Part shown: piece after piece, positions 36,801 to 48,504 of the stretch
Layout: each line of letters begins with the position of its first letter
Numbering within the stretch: the first letter of the stretch is position 1
Assembly (NCBI GenBank): GCA_022605955.1
Contig: JAKCOZ010000005.1
Coordinates: 30,852,950-30,916,949, forward strand
DNA from: Rallus limicola
Taxonomy: Eukaryota > Chordata > Aves > Gruiformes > Rallidae
Direction of reading: 5' to 3'
Length of the DNA: 64,000 bases
The notes under the pieces: generated by a model
The model's database searches: none
Told to the model about the DNA's origin: nothing
What the model saw: only the letters and a program-made list of their open reading frames with translations
Position numbers and translations under genes: made by a program

Positions 36801-39800
36801 AGATTAGGTTGCAATTGTCTAGGGTTTTTTTTAGACCAGTTATTCTGAATAGGAAGAATAAACGAGCATAATCTTCAACTGACAATTGCAAAAGATGAGA
36901 GAAATCCATATGAATAATGTTGCTGCATTCTCTTCTCTAGCTGCTACTTATGAAAAAAGTTTAAATCTGCCCCTTACCACCCCACCTCTGGGGAAAAAAA
37001 GTAAAAAAGAAAACCTAACCAGAATGGTTTTTGGAGGTGATTGAAGTAGTCTGTATTGTCTTTTTTTGTGTAGTAGAATCACTCTTTTACCCAGTTCTCT
37101 TTAGATTAGGACCTCTTACTTTAAAAAAAAAGAAATAAGAAAAGAAAAATCATATACATTTGTCAAAAGAGAGTATTTGGACTTTGCTCTTGCCTAGTAC
37201 AATGCTCATTATAATCTGAACATGATTGGCAAATGCCCTTGAAAGCAGGAGGTGGAACGGAGTAGAGCAGAAAAATGCTAATTCAGATAGCTATGGAAAA
37301 GTGGAAAGTGGCAGTGTCTGTGAGAGACCAGCTTTTTATTTTATGTCTATACTTTGTAAATAATGTTTGTTCCCAGATGTTATATACAAATGTCTTCAAT
37401 GTTTTCACTTTGCTAAATAAATATTGCATCATAGATTGCATTGGTGTGACATAGGTATTCAACTTGCCATGACCAAACCCAAACATTTTAACACAGTGAG
37501 AGTTGTCTTTCCCCCAATCTTTCTCCATGTGAAATGGATATTATAATACTTACTGTTCAGTTTGATGGGGGCAACTTCAGGGTGACAGCTTTATCTGGCT
37601 TGTGCTACTGCTCTGCACAGTAGTTTCACTGACAAGTTCCTCTTGCCAGGAGGAAGAAGCTTGCTCTAAGATTTGCATTCCCTTTTCATGTGGGCAAGGC
37701 AGTAGGGCCCCAGTCTCTAATTACACACCAGATCATGGGCAGAAGAGGATGCATTGCTGTTGGAAACATACACTGCTTGAGTGACTGTTGAAAGATTCCT
37801 CTAAGAAGATGATAGCGAGCAGGCTGGAGGTGTGACACAGCCAGAATCCAGCCTTTGGAACAGATCTGAGTTTTATTCCAAATATCAAGTAAGGATCCTT
37901 TAAGGGAAAATCACAATAGTGATTCTTTTAAGTTGCTAGTTGTAATGAGATGTCACGCACAAAAGCCAAAGGAACTTCTTTACGAGGTTTATTCAAGGAG
38001 GTGGATGGTTTTTAATGTTAATGTATCTATAATCATCACCAGCTGAAATTCTAGCAGGTGACAGAAGTCTTTGTTCTTGCATCTTCAAGTGCAAACTGTA
38101 TATGTAATTACAGGCACCTTTTACCTGTGCAGTAACAATTTTATCAGAAGGTGAGGATTCTGAAGAGATCCACAGTAGAGGAGACTTGGTTTCACCAGGC
38201 TATTTATAACATGGAAGTCGCACCTAGAAGTTGGAAAGTGGTGTAGTGGAAAATGCAGCAAAAAGTGCTTGAGTGGTGTGGTCAGATCAAACCATCCACC
38301 ACTGCACTGAGGTCTCAGTGTGGTTCCTTGCAAGAGCATTCAGTGCCTGGCAGTCAGCAGATGCAATTATTAGAAAAATGCAGTGTATTTTCCTGTATCT
38401 TTATCCTGCAGAATTCTATTTGTCAGTCTTTCTCATCAGTTACACTTCACAAGTTTTGAGGTGGCATCAATTGCTAAGTTAATAAGAATCAGGGAGATAG
38501 AAGCCACAGTCTAATACTTGTGTATGGAAAGGCCCTTAGTCATCTGTCGGGATGAGATGCACATAGCCAGGCTCTGAAGTCTGCCTTTGAAGTCACTTCA
38601 GGGGAAAAAAAGACTATGTTAGATCCTTCTCATCCTAAGGTAGACCTTCTAAACTGATGGCTCATCAGATGCTTTTTAGACCTGCCTGTTTTTCACTTGG
38701 GTACAAATTGACTATAGCTAAGACTTGGAGAGATTCCACCTTATACCTTGCAACACAAAGCACCTAATGTAAACCTTAACGATGCAGTGAGTGTAGGTGA
38801 TATTTTCTATACACAGAAATTACAGGCTGTTTCAGTGCTTGTAATTTCCTGAACACTAGTCCCCCAGAAGAGTGAGTACTAATGTGCTGTTGTAGGCATA
38901 CCTTTCTCTCACTGAGGATTAAGTACTTGGGGTTAAAACACAAAGGCAGACTCGAGTGTTACAGGCTACTGTTACCTCTGGCTTTATATATTATGCATGC
39001 TGAGAATTAAAAATATCGTTAGCATAATTTTTACTAATGCAACATGCATCAGCTTTTTGTCAACTGAAATATGGTAAAGTCACAAAAATAAACGGAATGC
39101 ATGAATAAGTAGATATGTCAGTTAAACCTAAATGTGCTCAGTTTAGATATCCTTAGTATGCTTAAGGCACAGAAATTATTCTTCTGCACACAACTGCGAA
39201 CACAGAATTTGTAGTATATTTTAATGTGCACTGTGATAGCATTATAGTTTCTGCAACTTCTCTGTTCAATTTGTCAGCCTTAGTTTGCCTCATTCAGACA
39301 GACGCTTGTGTAAACATTGCACGTCTTGCTTTGAGACGTGTTGTATGCATGAATTCAGTCATATTTCATTACTTTATTGATCAAAATAACTCTTTACTGC
39401 TTCATATTCCTGTTAACCATGTAGAGCCAAGATAGCGAAGAAAGTGTGGGTTGTGTTCTTTCTTGCTCATCATTTGAATCACTTTCTGAACTAAACATAT
39501 GCAAACTTATTCAGGGAGTGGAGCACTGTGAAGACTCTCATTTGCCATATTCGCTTGCCTGTAAAGGAAATAATGCTGCTAATAATTTGAATTCTTGAAC
39601 TTCAGGTTGGGTTTGCTGAACTAGCAGATACACTAAAGAAAAAAATACTTATTTTAAAGGGTGTTGGTATAGTTCAGTACAAGCTGTCGGTGAATAAATT
39701 TTTTCTGTAATCCAGCTCAGAGTGAAAAGGAAGATAGGAGAAGACACATCTCTTACACCCTCAGCAACAGTGTCTTGAGCATGTTGGCTTTCATTCTGTG

Positions 39801-40639
39801 GAAGAAGCCATGCAAGTTGTCCATGAGCATAATTTTAACTTGTGTTATTTCAGAAGTCGGAGTTTTTCATACAAGGAGTTAGTGTCTGCAGCAGCCTAAA
39901 CTCTGAAATGTACCTTTGGACCTTTGTGGTGTTTTAGTTTTTTCCCTTTGGGTGAGGTTCTCTAGCAGCATAATTTGTTAGTCAAAGGTATCTCTTGAAT
40001 AAGCTGCTTGTAGTCCTAGTGGGTGTTTTAATTGTGTATAGCCTCTGCCCTTTAGGCCATGCTAATTATTGGATTCTTAAAAAAAATTAATAATGGCCCA
40101 GTTTTGTTGACTGCATGGTAGCTTCTACTTGAAGATCCAGGGAATGCTCTGCCAGCATCTTCAAAGTATGAACAAAAATGTGAAACAACTGACATGAGTG
40201 TATACATATAAGACACAAATTTCCAATTTTGTTTGAAAACAAAGCAGTAATGAGCATTTTGTCCAAGTATGGAAACATCTTTATTTTACAAACATGCAAA
40301 AAACTTGAGGACATTGAGTCTAAATGATTTATTTGTGCCCTGTGCTTTTAGGGAAGGGTGCACTCATTTTGTGGAATTAGCCCTCCATGTCAGTGTCAGC
40401 TTGAGTGAAACAAGGAGCTAAGGTAACTTGGATACAACCGAAAGGCTTCCACTTTTCACTTTGCAATCCCATTGGAAGTGGGTCGTCTTGGGAAAAATAG
40501 TGAATCATTTGGATGCCAGAGTCTTAGTGAACAATAGGGAAATCACACTGGCTTAGTACATTACATACGCCGTTCAGTTTTTGGACTTATGTAAGGCAGA
40601 GATTGGCAGCTTTTCAGGAGTGAGGTACCAGATTGTATT

Positions 40640-40925
40640 TTCCTTTCGCAAGTTAGAGGTTAAGAATGCTGGTTGAAAACATTCAAACGTGCTGTCAGGC
40701 AGCATTTGGAAACGGCTGGCTCTCAGGCAGGCAAGTTGCCACCCAGGCACCACTGGACGGCGTGGGGCAGCTGTGAGGACCAGGGCTCCCTGATCCCAGC
40801 AGTGCCAGAGCCGGCAGTGCTCTCGGGACACCAAGACTCCGGCCTGTGCCGGCGATGCCAGTGTTGTACGGCCCTGGAAACCTCCCCAGGTCTTCCTTTG
40901 TCATGAGTGCCAAGGGTTGAACTGC
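40640..40925. other. GC- and CpG-rich patch inside intron 7
   Basis: About 285 bp clearly richer in G+C than its AT-rich surroundings, with several CpG dinucleotides between 40688 and 40872. Overlapping open frames on both strands follow from the composition. I recognise no repeat or protein in it. It may be an inserted fragment, an old retrocopy piece, or a small CpG-rich regulatory element. Confidence 0.55.
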
Positions 40926-41649
40926 AGGCCCAGAAGGAATCTGTCCCATACATCTAAAATAGTCTGTTGTGATTGCTATTAGTATGAAGTTTGACATAAA
41001 TTTCTTGTGTGAGATTGGCTTAGCATGACTGCAGAGATATTTTTGTAACAGATACTTTTGAGAACTGGACAGGCCCTGTGAAACCAGAGCTAATCAATTG
41101 ACCAGAAATGTCCTCTTTTTATATTGCATTTTTTAAAAATAGGGATGATCATCAGCAGTGTTGATGCACATTTCAAAGAAATAATACTTGAAACCTCTCA
41201 GCATATGCAGAGATAGATGTTCTTTGTGGAGCGATGTGGAATATTATAATGTCCATATTGATTTTTGCAGGCTGTATTGATCAAGAAATAATATAAGGTA
41301 GTATAGGATAGTAACCTGTAGGCTTACTTTAGAATACAGTCTGTGTCAGAGATCTAGCATTTTCATATGTTTAATAAGTCTTGGGAGTACTAATTATCAG
41401 GTTACCCAGAGCCATGTCTGAACAGTTGGAAATACGTACTTTTTTTCAAACCTAGTGCAAGTGTGAATGAGTTGGCCTCATATTTTTGGTATCATTCATA
41501 CAAACACACTAGTATTTTGTCTAGTGTAACATGTTTGAAGACTGTGCCTGTCAATGCTTATATCAAAATGTAGCAGGCTCAGAAAGCAACAGTCTGATTA
41601 CAGGCAGCTGCCTCTTCACTTTAGGGCTAGGCTTCTTGTTAAATGAAAA

Positions 41650-41982
41650 GCCTTCAAATGTACCAGTACCTGAAGGGAGCATATAAACAGGAGGGGATGC
41701 AACTTTTTAAAGGGTAGACAATGGCAGGACAAGGGGGAATAGATTAAAACTAAAGGAAGGAAGGTTTAGATTAGATATTTGGGGGAAGTTTTTTACAGAG
41801 CAAGTGGTAAGGTGCTGGACCAGGCTGCCTCATCCCTGGAAGTGTTCAAGGCCAGGTTGGATGGTGCCCTGGGCAACCTTGTGTAGATGCAGGCCTGAGG
41901 TTGGTGGCCCTGCTTGTGGCAGGGGGGTTGGAGCTTTATGATCCTTGGGGTCCCTTTCCAACCCATGCCACTCTATGATTCT
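41650..41982 (+). mobile_element. CR1 LINE 3' fragment
   Basis: Sense-strand CR1 tail. 'ACCAGTACCTGAAGGGAGC' at about 41661-41679 matches the end of the RT ORF region. 'TCAAGGCCAGGTTGGATGG', 'GGCAGGGGGGTTGGAG' and 'GGTCCCTTTCCAACCC' follow in CR1 order, and the terminus CTATGATTCTA is at 41972-41982. The left edge is approximate. The copy ends about 400 bp upstream of exon 8. Confidence 0.92.
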
Positions 41983-42379
41983 AATTATGGCATGGAACAG
42001 TTACTGTGGAGTTATTCCCAGCATACTGCCTCTGCAACGTGTCAGCATGTGGACAGTGTTTTCTTCTGTCTGTGGTCATGTGGTAACTAGATCAGTTTTC
42101 TCATTTAGAAAATACAAATGGTTTCTACATAGAAAAATCTATGATGAAAAAACCTAAATTATTTCTGTCACTCCGTATCATATCTCAGTGATTTTGGTCA
42201 TTGCATAATAAAAAAGCTAGCATCATTTTCTTCTTCAAATTAAAAAAAAAACCTACACAAAACAAACATATAAATATAAGACTACTTTGAATTTGCTAGC
42301 ATGTGCTAAATAGTCAAAATATTTAACAATATAATTAATAACACACATTTTATTGGTATTTAATGTTTTCTTTTTCCAG

Positions 42380-42465
42380 GAGCTGTGATCATCTCTACTC
42401 CACAAGATGTGGCTTTACTGGATGCACGCAAAGGAGCTGAAATGTTTAGAAAAGTCCATGTACCT
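42380..42465 (+). CDS. NUBPL: NUBPL exon 8
   Basis: 86-bp exon. Its first two bases complete the split Gly codon; 28 codons follow, starting [20 protein letters not shown] and ending at VHVP. Equivalent to human residues 204-231. The STPQ-x-x-A-L-x-D-x-x-KG-x-x-M-F pattern is a strongly conserved Mrp/NBP35 segment with a role in the NTPase fold around the nucleotide. The acceptor TTTTTCCAG is strong and the donor is GTAAGC at 42466. The exon ends on a codon boundary, as required by the next exon. Confidence 0.98.
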
Positions 42466-42525
42466 GTAAGCCCCTACATTAAAAATACCAGTAGACTGTT
42501 TTTCCATAATGTAAAAAAAATCCAA

Positions 42526-42569
42526 CCCCAAACACCTCCCCTCCCCCCAAAAAAACCCCCAACCCAACC
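42526..42569 (-). other. Candidate G-quadruplex (minus strand) 60 bp past exon 8
   Basis: On the minus strand, G runs of 3, 5, 6 and 4 (42563-42565, 42556-42560, 42543-42548, 42538-42541) are separated by loops of 2, 7 and 1 nt, which fits the G3+N1-7 rule; a fifth G run lies at 42526-42529. The transcript carries the C-rich strand. Confidence 0.7.
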
Positions 42570-43963
42570 TGAAATAGGTGAACAAACCATGTAGTAACTT
42601 CACAAATTCTTGTTAAAAGAAAATCAAAACGGATTGGAATCCATCATATATCTGTATCAGAGGCTTACTTTAACAGAAAGGAAAGAATTTTCTCAGGCTG
42701 AGGTCATTATAGTACTTGATTTCTTCTAAATATTTTTGTTTAATCATCTGGAATAGGTCAGAGTGCTAAACAGTGTCTTAATGTGTGCTTTCCACATTTC
42801 CAATGTGTACTGTCTTCTGCATCCTTATTATGTACATCCTCTTCAGCACTGTCTGTATTGGCCCTTAAAGTCTAAAACTTCTTGAAATGTAGTAAAATCA
42901 TATATAGGTACATTTTAGGAAAGAAATTAAGGTTTTGGGAGAGATATACATCTACCTAATCATCACTTTGCCATTTGAAGGGCTCCATGACTGTTATGCC
43001 AAGTAGAAGGCTGTCTATATCACTTGTTTCTCATGAGGTTTATAGTGTGCTTGTTTGAGAAATGCAAAATTTAAAAATATCTACAATACTCATATGGATT
43101 GGGAGAAAATATTAAACAGGGTGACATCTTTGACTCAGTATTTTCTGTGTGCTACAAGTTGCTAAGTAACTGAATGTTATACTCTAGAGTATGTTCATGA
43201 AGAGATTCATTTTTCATTTGAAATGTGCAGTTGATGAGAAAATATAAACGGAAATGCTTCTTCATCTTAAACAGTAAAGAAAAGCCATTTACTATACTTC
43301 AAAAAAGATGTTTTCTTGCTTACCTATGTGAAGAACACTTCTACTCTTTATTAAGAAAGGACATTTCTTTCATAGCTAGAGCTTTGTTAATTTACAAACT
43401 GCAACATGAACCTTGAAGTGACTGCTTTCCCTTTTTGTTTTAATTTACAGAGTAGGTTTACGAACAAAATACATTGATAAATTCCTTACTGTTAACTATT
43501 CTCTAAGCATATTTGCACCTAAATGAAATTCTAGCAGCATTTATCATTTGCTGCTAGAAACCCAAATAGATGTAAGAGAAGAATAATTTTTGGAATGTCT
43601 TGATTTGGTTTTATATTTGGGTTTGCGATGATGATGCAAAAATATTATTTTCAAGATAGTACTTTGCTGAATTTTCCTTTTGGTTAAATGAGAAATTACC
43701 TGCCCATATTTCTAAGTGCCAACTAAATCTGAGGATCTAAAGAAAAGCTAGTGATGTGATTTTTGATGGACAACTTCAAACCTGAGGTTTACATCAAAGA
43801 GATGAGATCTGTGGGACTTTGCTCAAATTACGTATCCTGCTTATATAATTGGCAGATCTTTCAAAATCTAATTTTTACGATCTTTAATCTTTAAAAAAAG
43901 CACTTGCAAAGAGTCTGCTTTTCAAAGAAGCAGAGTGTCTATAGGTTGCTGAGCTCTGAGTCT

Positions 43964-44528
43964 TGTGAGTGTGTGTGCTGACTGGAGGCCAGACCAAAGC
44001 TGCTCTGTCACTCCTTTCCTCATCTGGCCAGGGGAGAGAAATGGAGGAAAAGACTCATGTGTCGAGACAAGGACAGGGAGAGATCACTCACCAATTACTG
44101 TCATGGGCAACTCCGACTCAATTTAGGAAAAATATAAATCTTATTTATTACCCAATTAGAGTAGGATGAAACCAAGTGAAATGAAACCAAATCTTAAAAC
44201 AATGGGATTTGTGATCAGTTTATCACAGGTTGTCTCAGCTGCTCCTTCCTCCTCAGGGGGAGGACTCCTCACACTCATCCCCTGCTCTAGTGTGGGGTCC
44301 TTCTCATGGGAGATAGTCCTTCACAAACTTCTTCAATGTGATTTCTTCCCATGGGTTGCAGTTCTTTGTTGCTGATGGGCTCAGCGTGGCCAGCAGTGGG
44401 TCCACCCTGGAACCAGCTGGTACAGATATAGGGGAAGCTTCTAGCAGCTTCTTACAGAAGCTGCCCCTGAAGACCTCCATTCTTCCTCACCCTCCCCCCA
44501 AAGCCTGGTCATGCCAACCCAAAACACA
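43964..44528 (-). mobile_element. Avian ERV solo LTR, antisense to NUBPL
   Basis: A 565-bp block bounded on the + strand by TGTG (43964) and CACA (44525-44528), the expected TG...CA ends. The body matches, from memory, a very common avian LTR family. Landmarks are 'GGACAGGGAGAGATCACTCA' at 44072-44091, 'GCTCCTTCCTCCTCAGGGG' at 44240-44258, 'GATGGGCTCAGCGTGGCCAG' at 44375-44394 and 'GGGGAAGCTTCTAGCAGCTT' at 44432-44451. The minus strand has AATAAA (44144-44149) placed as an LTR poly(A) signal. Shorter than the full-length copies I recall, so there are probably internal deletions. No second LTR, viral gene or clear target duplication is seen. A different family from the LTR at 4612. Confidence 0.85.
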
Positions 44529-47500
44529 ATGCATGCTTATATTTAATGAACAGGGGTGTCTCCTTGTTACATACAGGATAGGATACCTTCCTGTCACCCA
44601 TACAGTCATTAGTTATGAAGGTCTCAAATGACATGTGTAGTATTACCACAGTGTGTGTTTGTCCTTTACTGCATTGAAATTTAAGGGATTGAAGGAACTG
44701 CTGAAAAGCTGGCAATGAGATTCAGTGTTAGAACCAGAATTAACAATGCTTAAGTCTTTATTTTCAGTCTTAGGAGGTAGTTATTAGAAGAGTACTGTCA
44801 TCTCTTGTGCAATGGAGCAAACCAGGTAAGGAAAGAGTTTGCAAATTGTTGCTGACTCCTATCACAACAATTTTCAAGATTCTTGCTCATTATGTGAGTA
44901 TGAGGATTGCTTTCGTGCATCCCAGAGGCTTGCTCTGGGCAGGGGACCTGAAAAATAGGGAGTAAATTTGAGTATTCAGGAAAAAAATTGCCTGTCTACA
45001 CCTGCTGAAGTAGAGTTTAGTTCAGTATGGTTTATCTTATCAATCGTAGCCCTGAAAGAAAAAGACAAGTTTTTAGTTACTCATGCAAATTTTCTGATAG
45101 TTTCCTTGAATTGGAAGGTTATGTTGTAGATTTTATATACTTAAAAAAACTGCTTATGTAAACTCAGCTATATATTTCCTTCTAAGAGGTAGTAAATTGT
45201 TTGTTTGGCTGTGTACTGACTGGTATTTCCGTAGCCTTCGGAGTACCCAGCTGAGATTGTTGCTTCATATCGGGACCAGAAGTTAGAGCCAAAAATTGCT
45301 CATTATGAAACAAAAGGTTGGAAAACAGAAATACTATTGTGCATGTTTACTTGAAGCACTGAAATGTCAAGTGACTGAGTGGTGGCTCTGTAGGAAATTG
45401 ATGGCAGACTGTGGAGCTGTAACCCTGATTACATCAGTCCCTGTCAGGTTGGCGTTGGACCTCAGTACCATCTTTCCTTACGTACAGTGAACAATTTACG
45501 TGGGTTTCTCAGGAATTATCCCCTTGTATAAGGGCAGAGGGCTTTCATTTTATCACTGTATTTTCTTTAACTTAGAAGGTAGTATATTTGGATTTCTGCA
45601 TGGTTTGTTGTATAAGCAAAAGGTTAACTGAGCATAAGAAATATGTAAACATTCAGAGATGGTGTGTATGTGCAGATAATTAATAATGAAAGGTTTCTTA
45701 ATTTCCTGTTATTTCTTGATAGATATCTCTTCACCATTTACACTTAACGATTAGAGTAAATGAAATGCAGTTCCGTGCATTGTAACTATCCTCTCTTCTG
45801 CTACAGAAGATTAGCTCCTGTGTTGCATGCATGTCAACAGACTGGTTTTCATGTCACACTGAGCCAGGTTTGCTGAGAAATGTTCATGGAAAGGAGCTGA
45901 CTAAGGACTAGAATGGGTTTCACACGTTCTTACGGGATAGTTTGTGTAGATGGTAACAGCTGCTTTGAAGCTATTCCAGATCTATTATTTGAGTAGGGAT
46001 ATGAGAGTTATTGCTGACTTCATTTGCAGTACCTACTTCTTAGCCTGTAGATTTAAAAGCTCTGAAGGTAATAGTGAACTGTCTTTCTTCTGTAAATATA
46101 CCTGCAGAAATATACATGTTAAAAATACAGCTCAGAACTATGGTTGTGTATGTTTGCAGAGATTCTGTAATTAAACTGGTGTTTATAATTGGCCACTTAA
46201 TAATTGAGTTCCATATTCTAGAAGAATATATATTAATAGCTATTCACTATTCATTGGCTGACAGATAGAAACAACACTGAAAAAAATAAAAATCATTGTG
46301 TAATGCTGAAATGTCACTTGCTTTTAGTAAGATTTGTTGAAATGAAAAAAAAAAAGGCCGTGAATACCTCTAAAGCTGATACAGCATTGAGGATACAGCT
46401 GGATCTCAGCATTGGCACTCACTGTGGCAGAAGGATTTCTTGGTTTTAGGTTTTCAAATAATTAACAAAACAGATGTAATAGTCCTTAACTTCACAAAAC
46501 AGTATTAAACTACATCACTTTTTTTTGGATTGTGAATTAGCTCTGTCATAAATGTTGTATGACTGCTTTGAGGAGAACAAAAGGTTCAACCCCAAGATAG
46601 CTGAAGATAGATTAATTTATTTAAAGTATAAATATCGAGTCTTTTTTTCTGTGCTGCAGAAAATGGCTTCCTTGTATCCTAGTTAAATACTGATTTTCTT
46701 TTGTCACATTATACTCCTTCCAGTGTTCTCCAGTTTACCAACTCATTGAAAATTCCTTGAGTTCTCCTTAAATTGATTCCCACTCAGAGGTCATCAGTAG
46801 AACACCGTGGCTGTAGAGAGCCCTTTTTACTATCCCTACACATTGTACCCTTGGACATGTAGTATTTCATGTCTCTCTTAGTGTAAAAACTGGATGAGAC
46901 CATTACCTGTAATAATTTCCCAGTAAATAGAAACTTGTTCCTCTGACAGTCCGCAGGAGAGAATAGAACATGAGGAAAGTTAGTGGTATAATCTCCTTTT
47001 CCTTCCTCTTTCCTTTGTTATTTTTACTGTTCCTTAAAATGTTCCTTGCTTGAAAACCTCTGAAAGCTTTATTTAAGTAAAGAAAGACTTCTTAGAAAAT
47101 AGCGTGAAGTGTATTATGGTAGCATAGAAAAAAAAAAAGGTGATCAACTTTTGGTCATTTTTAGCTTAGCCGTAAGGAAATTTTTATTAAGACATTATAA
47201 ATAACATGCTGTTATATTTTCAGTTTTGGTGCCAAAAGTTGTGCATTCAGTCTTAATTCAATAACTTAATATTGTTGTTTGCATTGAACACTGATGTATC
47301 TTTTAGATTTGCTCTGTTAGCACAGCGGATGTCACTCCACTAATAACTAGGCCAGTTTGTTCAAACACAAAACTAGAATGCTTAGGGAAATTTAATAGTA
47401 CAAAATGCTACAAAGTAAATAACAGCTTTTTGTACTGCAAAATATATGTTGATATTTTTAATTCTTGGCTATAGTGTGTGTGACATAGCTAGATAAGGTA

Positions 47501-48383
47501 GAAATCTTAAAATGAAATATGGTAACACGGAACCTCTTAAAGCAGGCCTGCTGTTGCCCAGCGGATGGGTGGAAGCTTTTGTTCCATAGTATTTGAATGC
47601 TGTTGACACCACCTTTACAAAATTCTGCTCTGCCTCAATGAATGGTTTTGTTTACTGGGTGAATAAAGCGAGATCAATGCTATCATTAACACTATTATAC
47701 GTTGTGAAAGAAGATTTTTGTGTGCATGGTTGGACAAATTTTCATTTGAAATATTTTGTAAGGATGATCTTGAACACCTGGCATCAACAGAAGGATACCT
47801 AATATGTGTGTATTAGATTTTTATGCTGTAGTTTTTGCCACTTAGTGTCACACAATTATTTCTTTTGTTTGATCTTTAAAATGTGTTTCTGCTTGTCAGA
47901 AGCATAGCAAACCTGGTTCTTTTTGAAAACATTTCCCTACAGGATAACAAAAATACCTTAAAAGTGTGTCTGATTGTGTCATTTCTCATACTGGTATATT
48001 TTTATTTTGTGTTTCCTGAAACTGCAAATGACAAAACTATAAAGCACAACATGAAAATCCTTCAGTATTTGGAGTTTGAAAAGGAAATACTGGCAGGGAG
48101 AGTTCATGGAAATATAGGTCTGTGCAAGAAGTACTTTTGCTACAAATAAATTTGTTAATCTTTGAGCGGCATAAATACAAAAAACTTGAAACAATATGCA
48201 GCTGAGGTGATTAATAAGAGTTGATAATGATGTTAATGAGTTTGATATGCCTATTGCTTCTTGTTATAAATGAATATTCCTTGTTGATTCTTTGTTGACA
48301 ATCTCTTTGCTCTCAGAGCTCAATAATGGAAATACCAATGCTTTAATCCTAGGTTTAAACATCACCTTCTTTTACTTTAACAG

Positions 48384-48504
48384 GTTTTAGGACTGGTTCA
48401 AAATATGAGTGTTTTCCAGTGTCCTAAGTGCAAACATGAGACACACATTTTTGGAGCTGATGGTGTAAGAGATCTAGCAAAAACCCTTGGATTGGATATT
48501 TTGG
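48384..48504 (+). CDS. NUBPL: NUBPL exon 9, CPKC iron-sulfur motif
   Basis: 121-bp exon: 40 codons plus the first base of a split Gly. It begins [19 protein letters not shown] and continues through [16 protein letters not shown]. Equivalent to human residues 232-271. The two Cys of CPKC (human Cys244 and Cys247) are the pair known in this family to hold a [4Fe-4S] cluster at the dimer interface, and both are present. GLVQNMS is the usual Mrp lead-in. The acceptor is TTTAACAG (48376-48383) and the donor is GTAAGG at 48505. A frame starting at the internal ATG at 48405 runs on into the intron and has no significance. Confidence 0.98.

Larger units (their letters stand above)
29951..42379 (+). 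other. NUBPL: NUBPL intron 7 (12.4 kb)
   Basis: GT-AG intron ending in TTTTTCCAG. It contains a CR1 tail near 30712-30866, a CR1 fragment near 41650-41982, and a GC- and CpG-richer patch at about 40640-40925. 31000-40600 is AT-rich sequence with no gene or mobile element I can name. A 130-aa minus-strand open frame at 35786-36178 has a basic stretch but no confident homology. Confidence 0.9.
42466..48383 (+). other. NUBPL: NUBPL intron 8 (5.9 kb)
   Basis: GT-AG intron ending in TTTAACAG. It holds a C-run cluster just after the donor (42526-42565) and an antisense ERV LTR (about 43964-44528). The rest is AT-rich sequence without recognised features. Confidence 0.9.
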
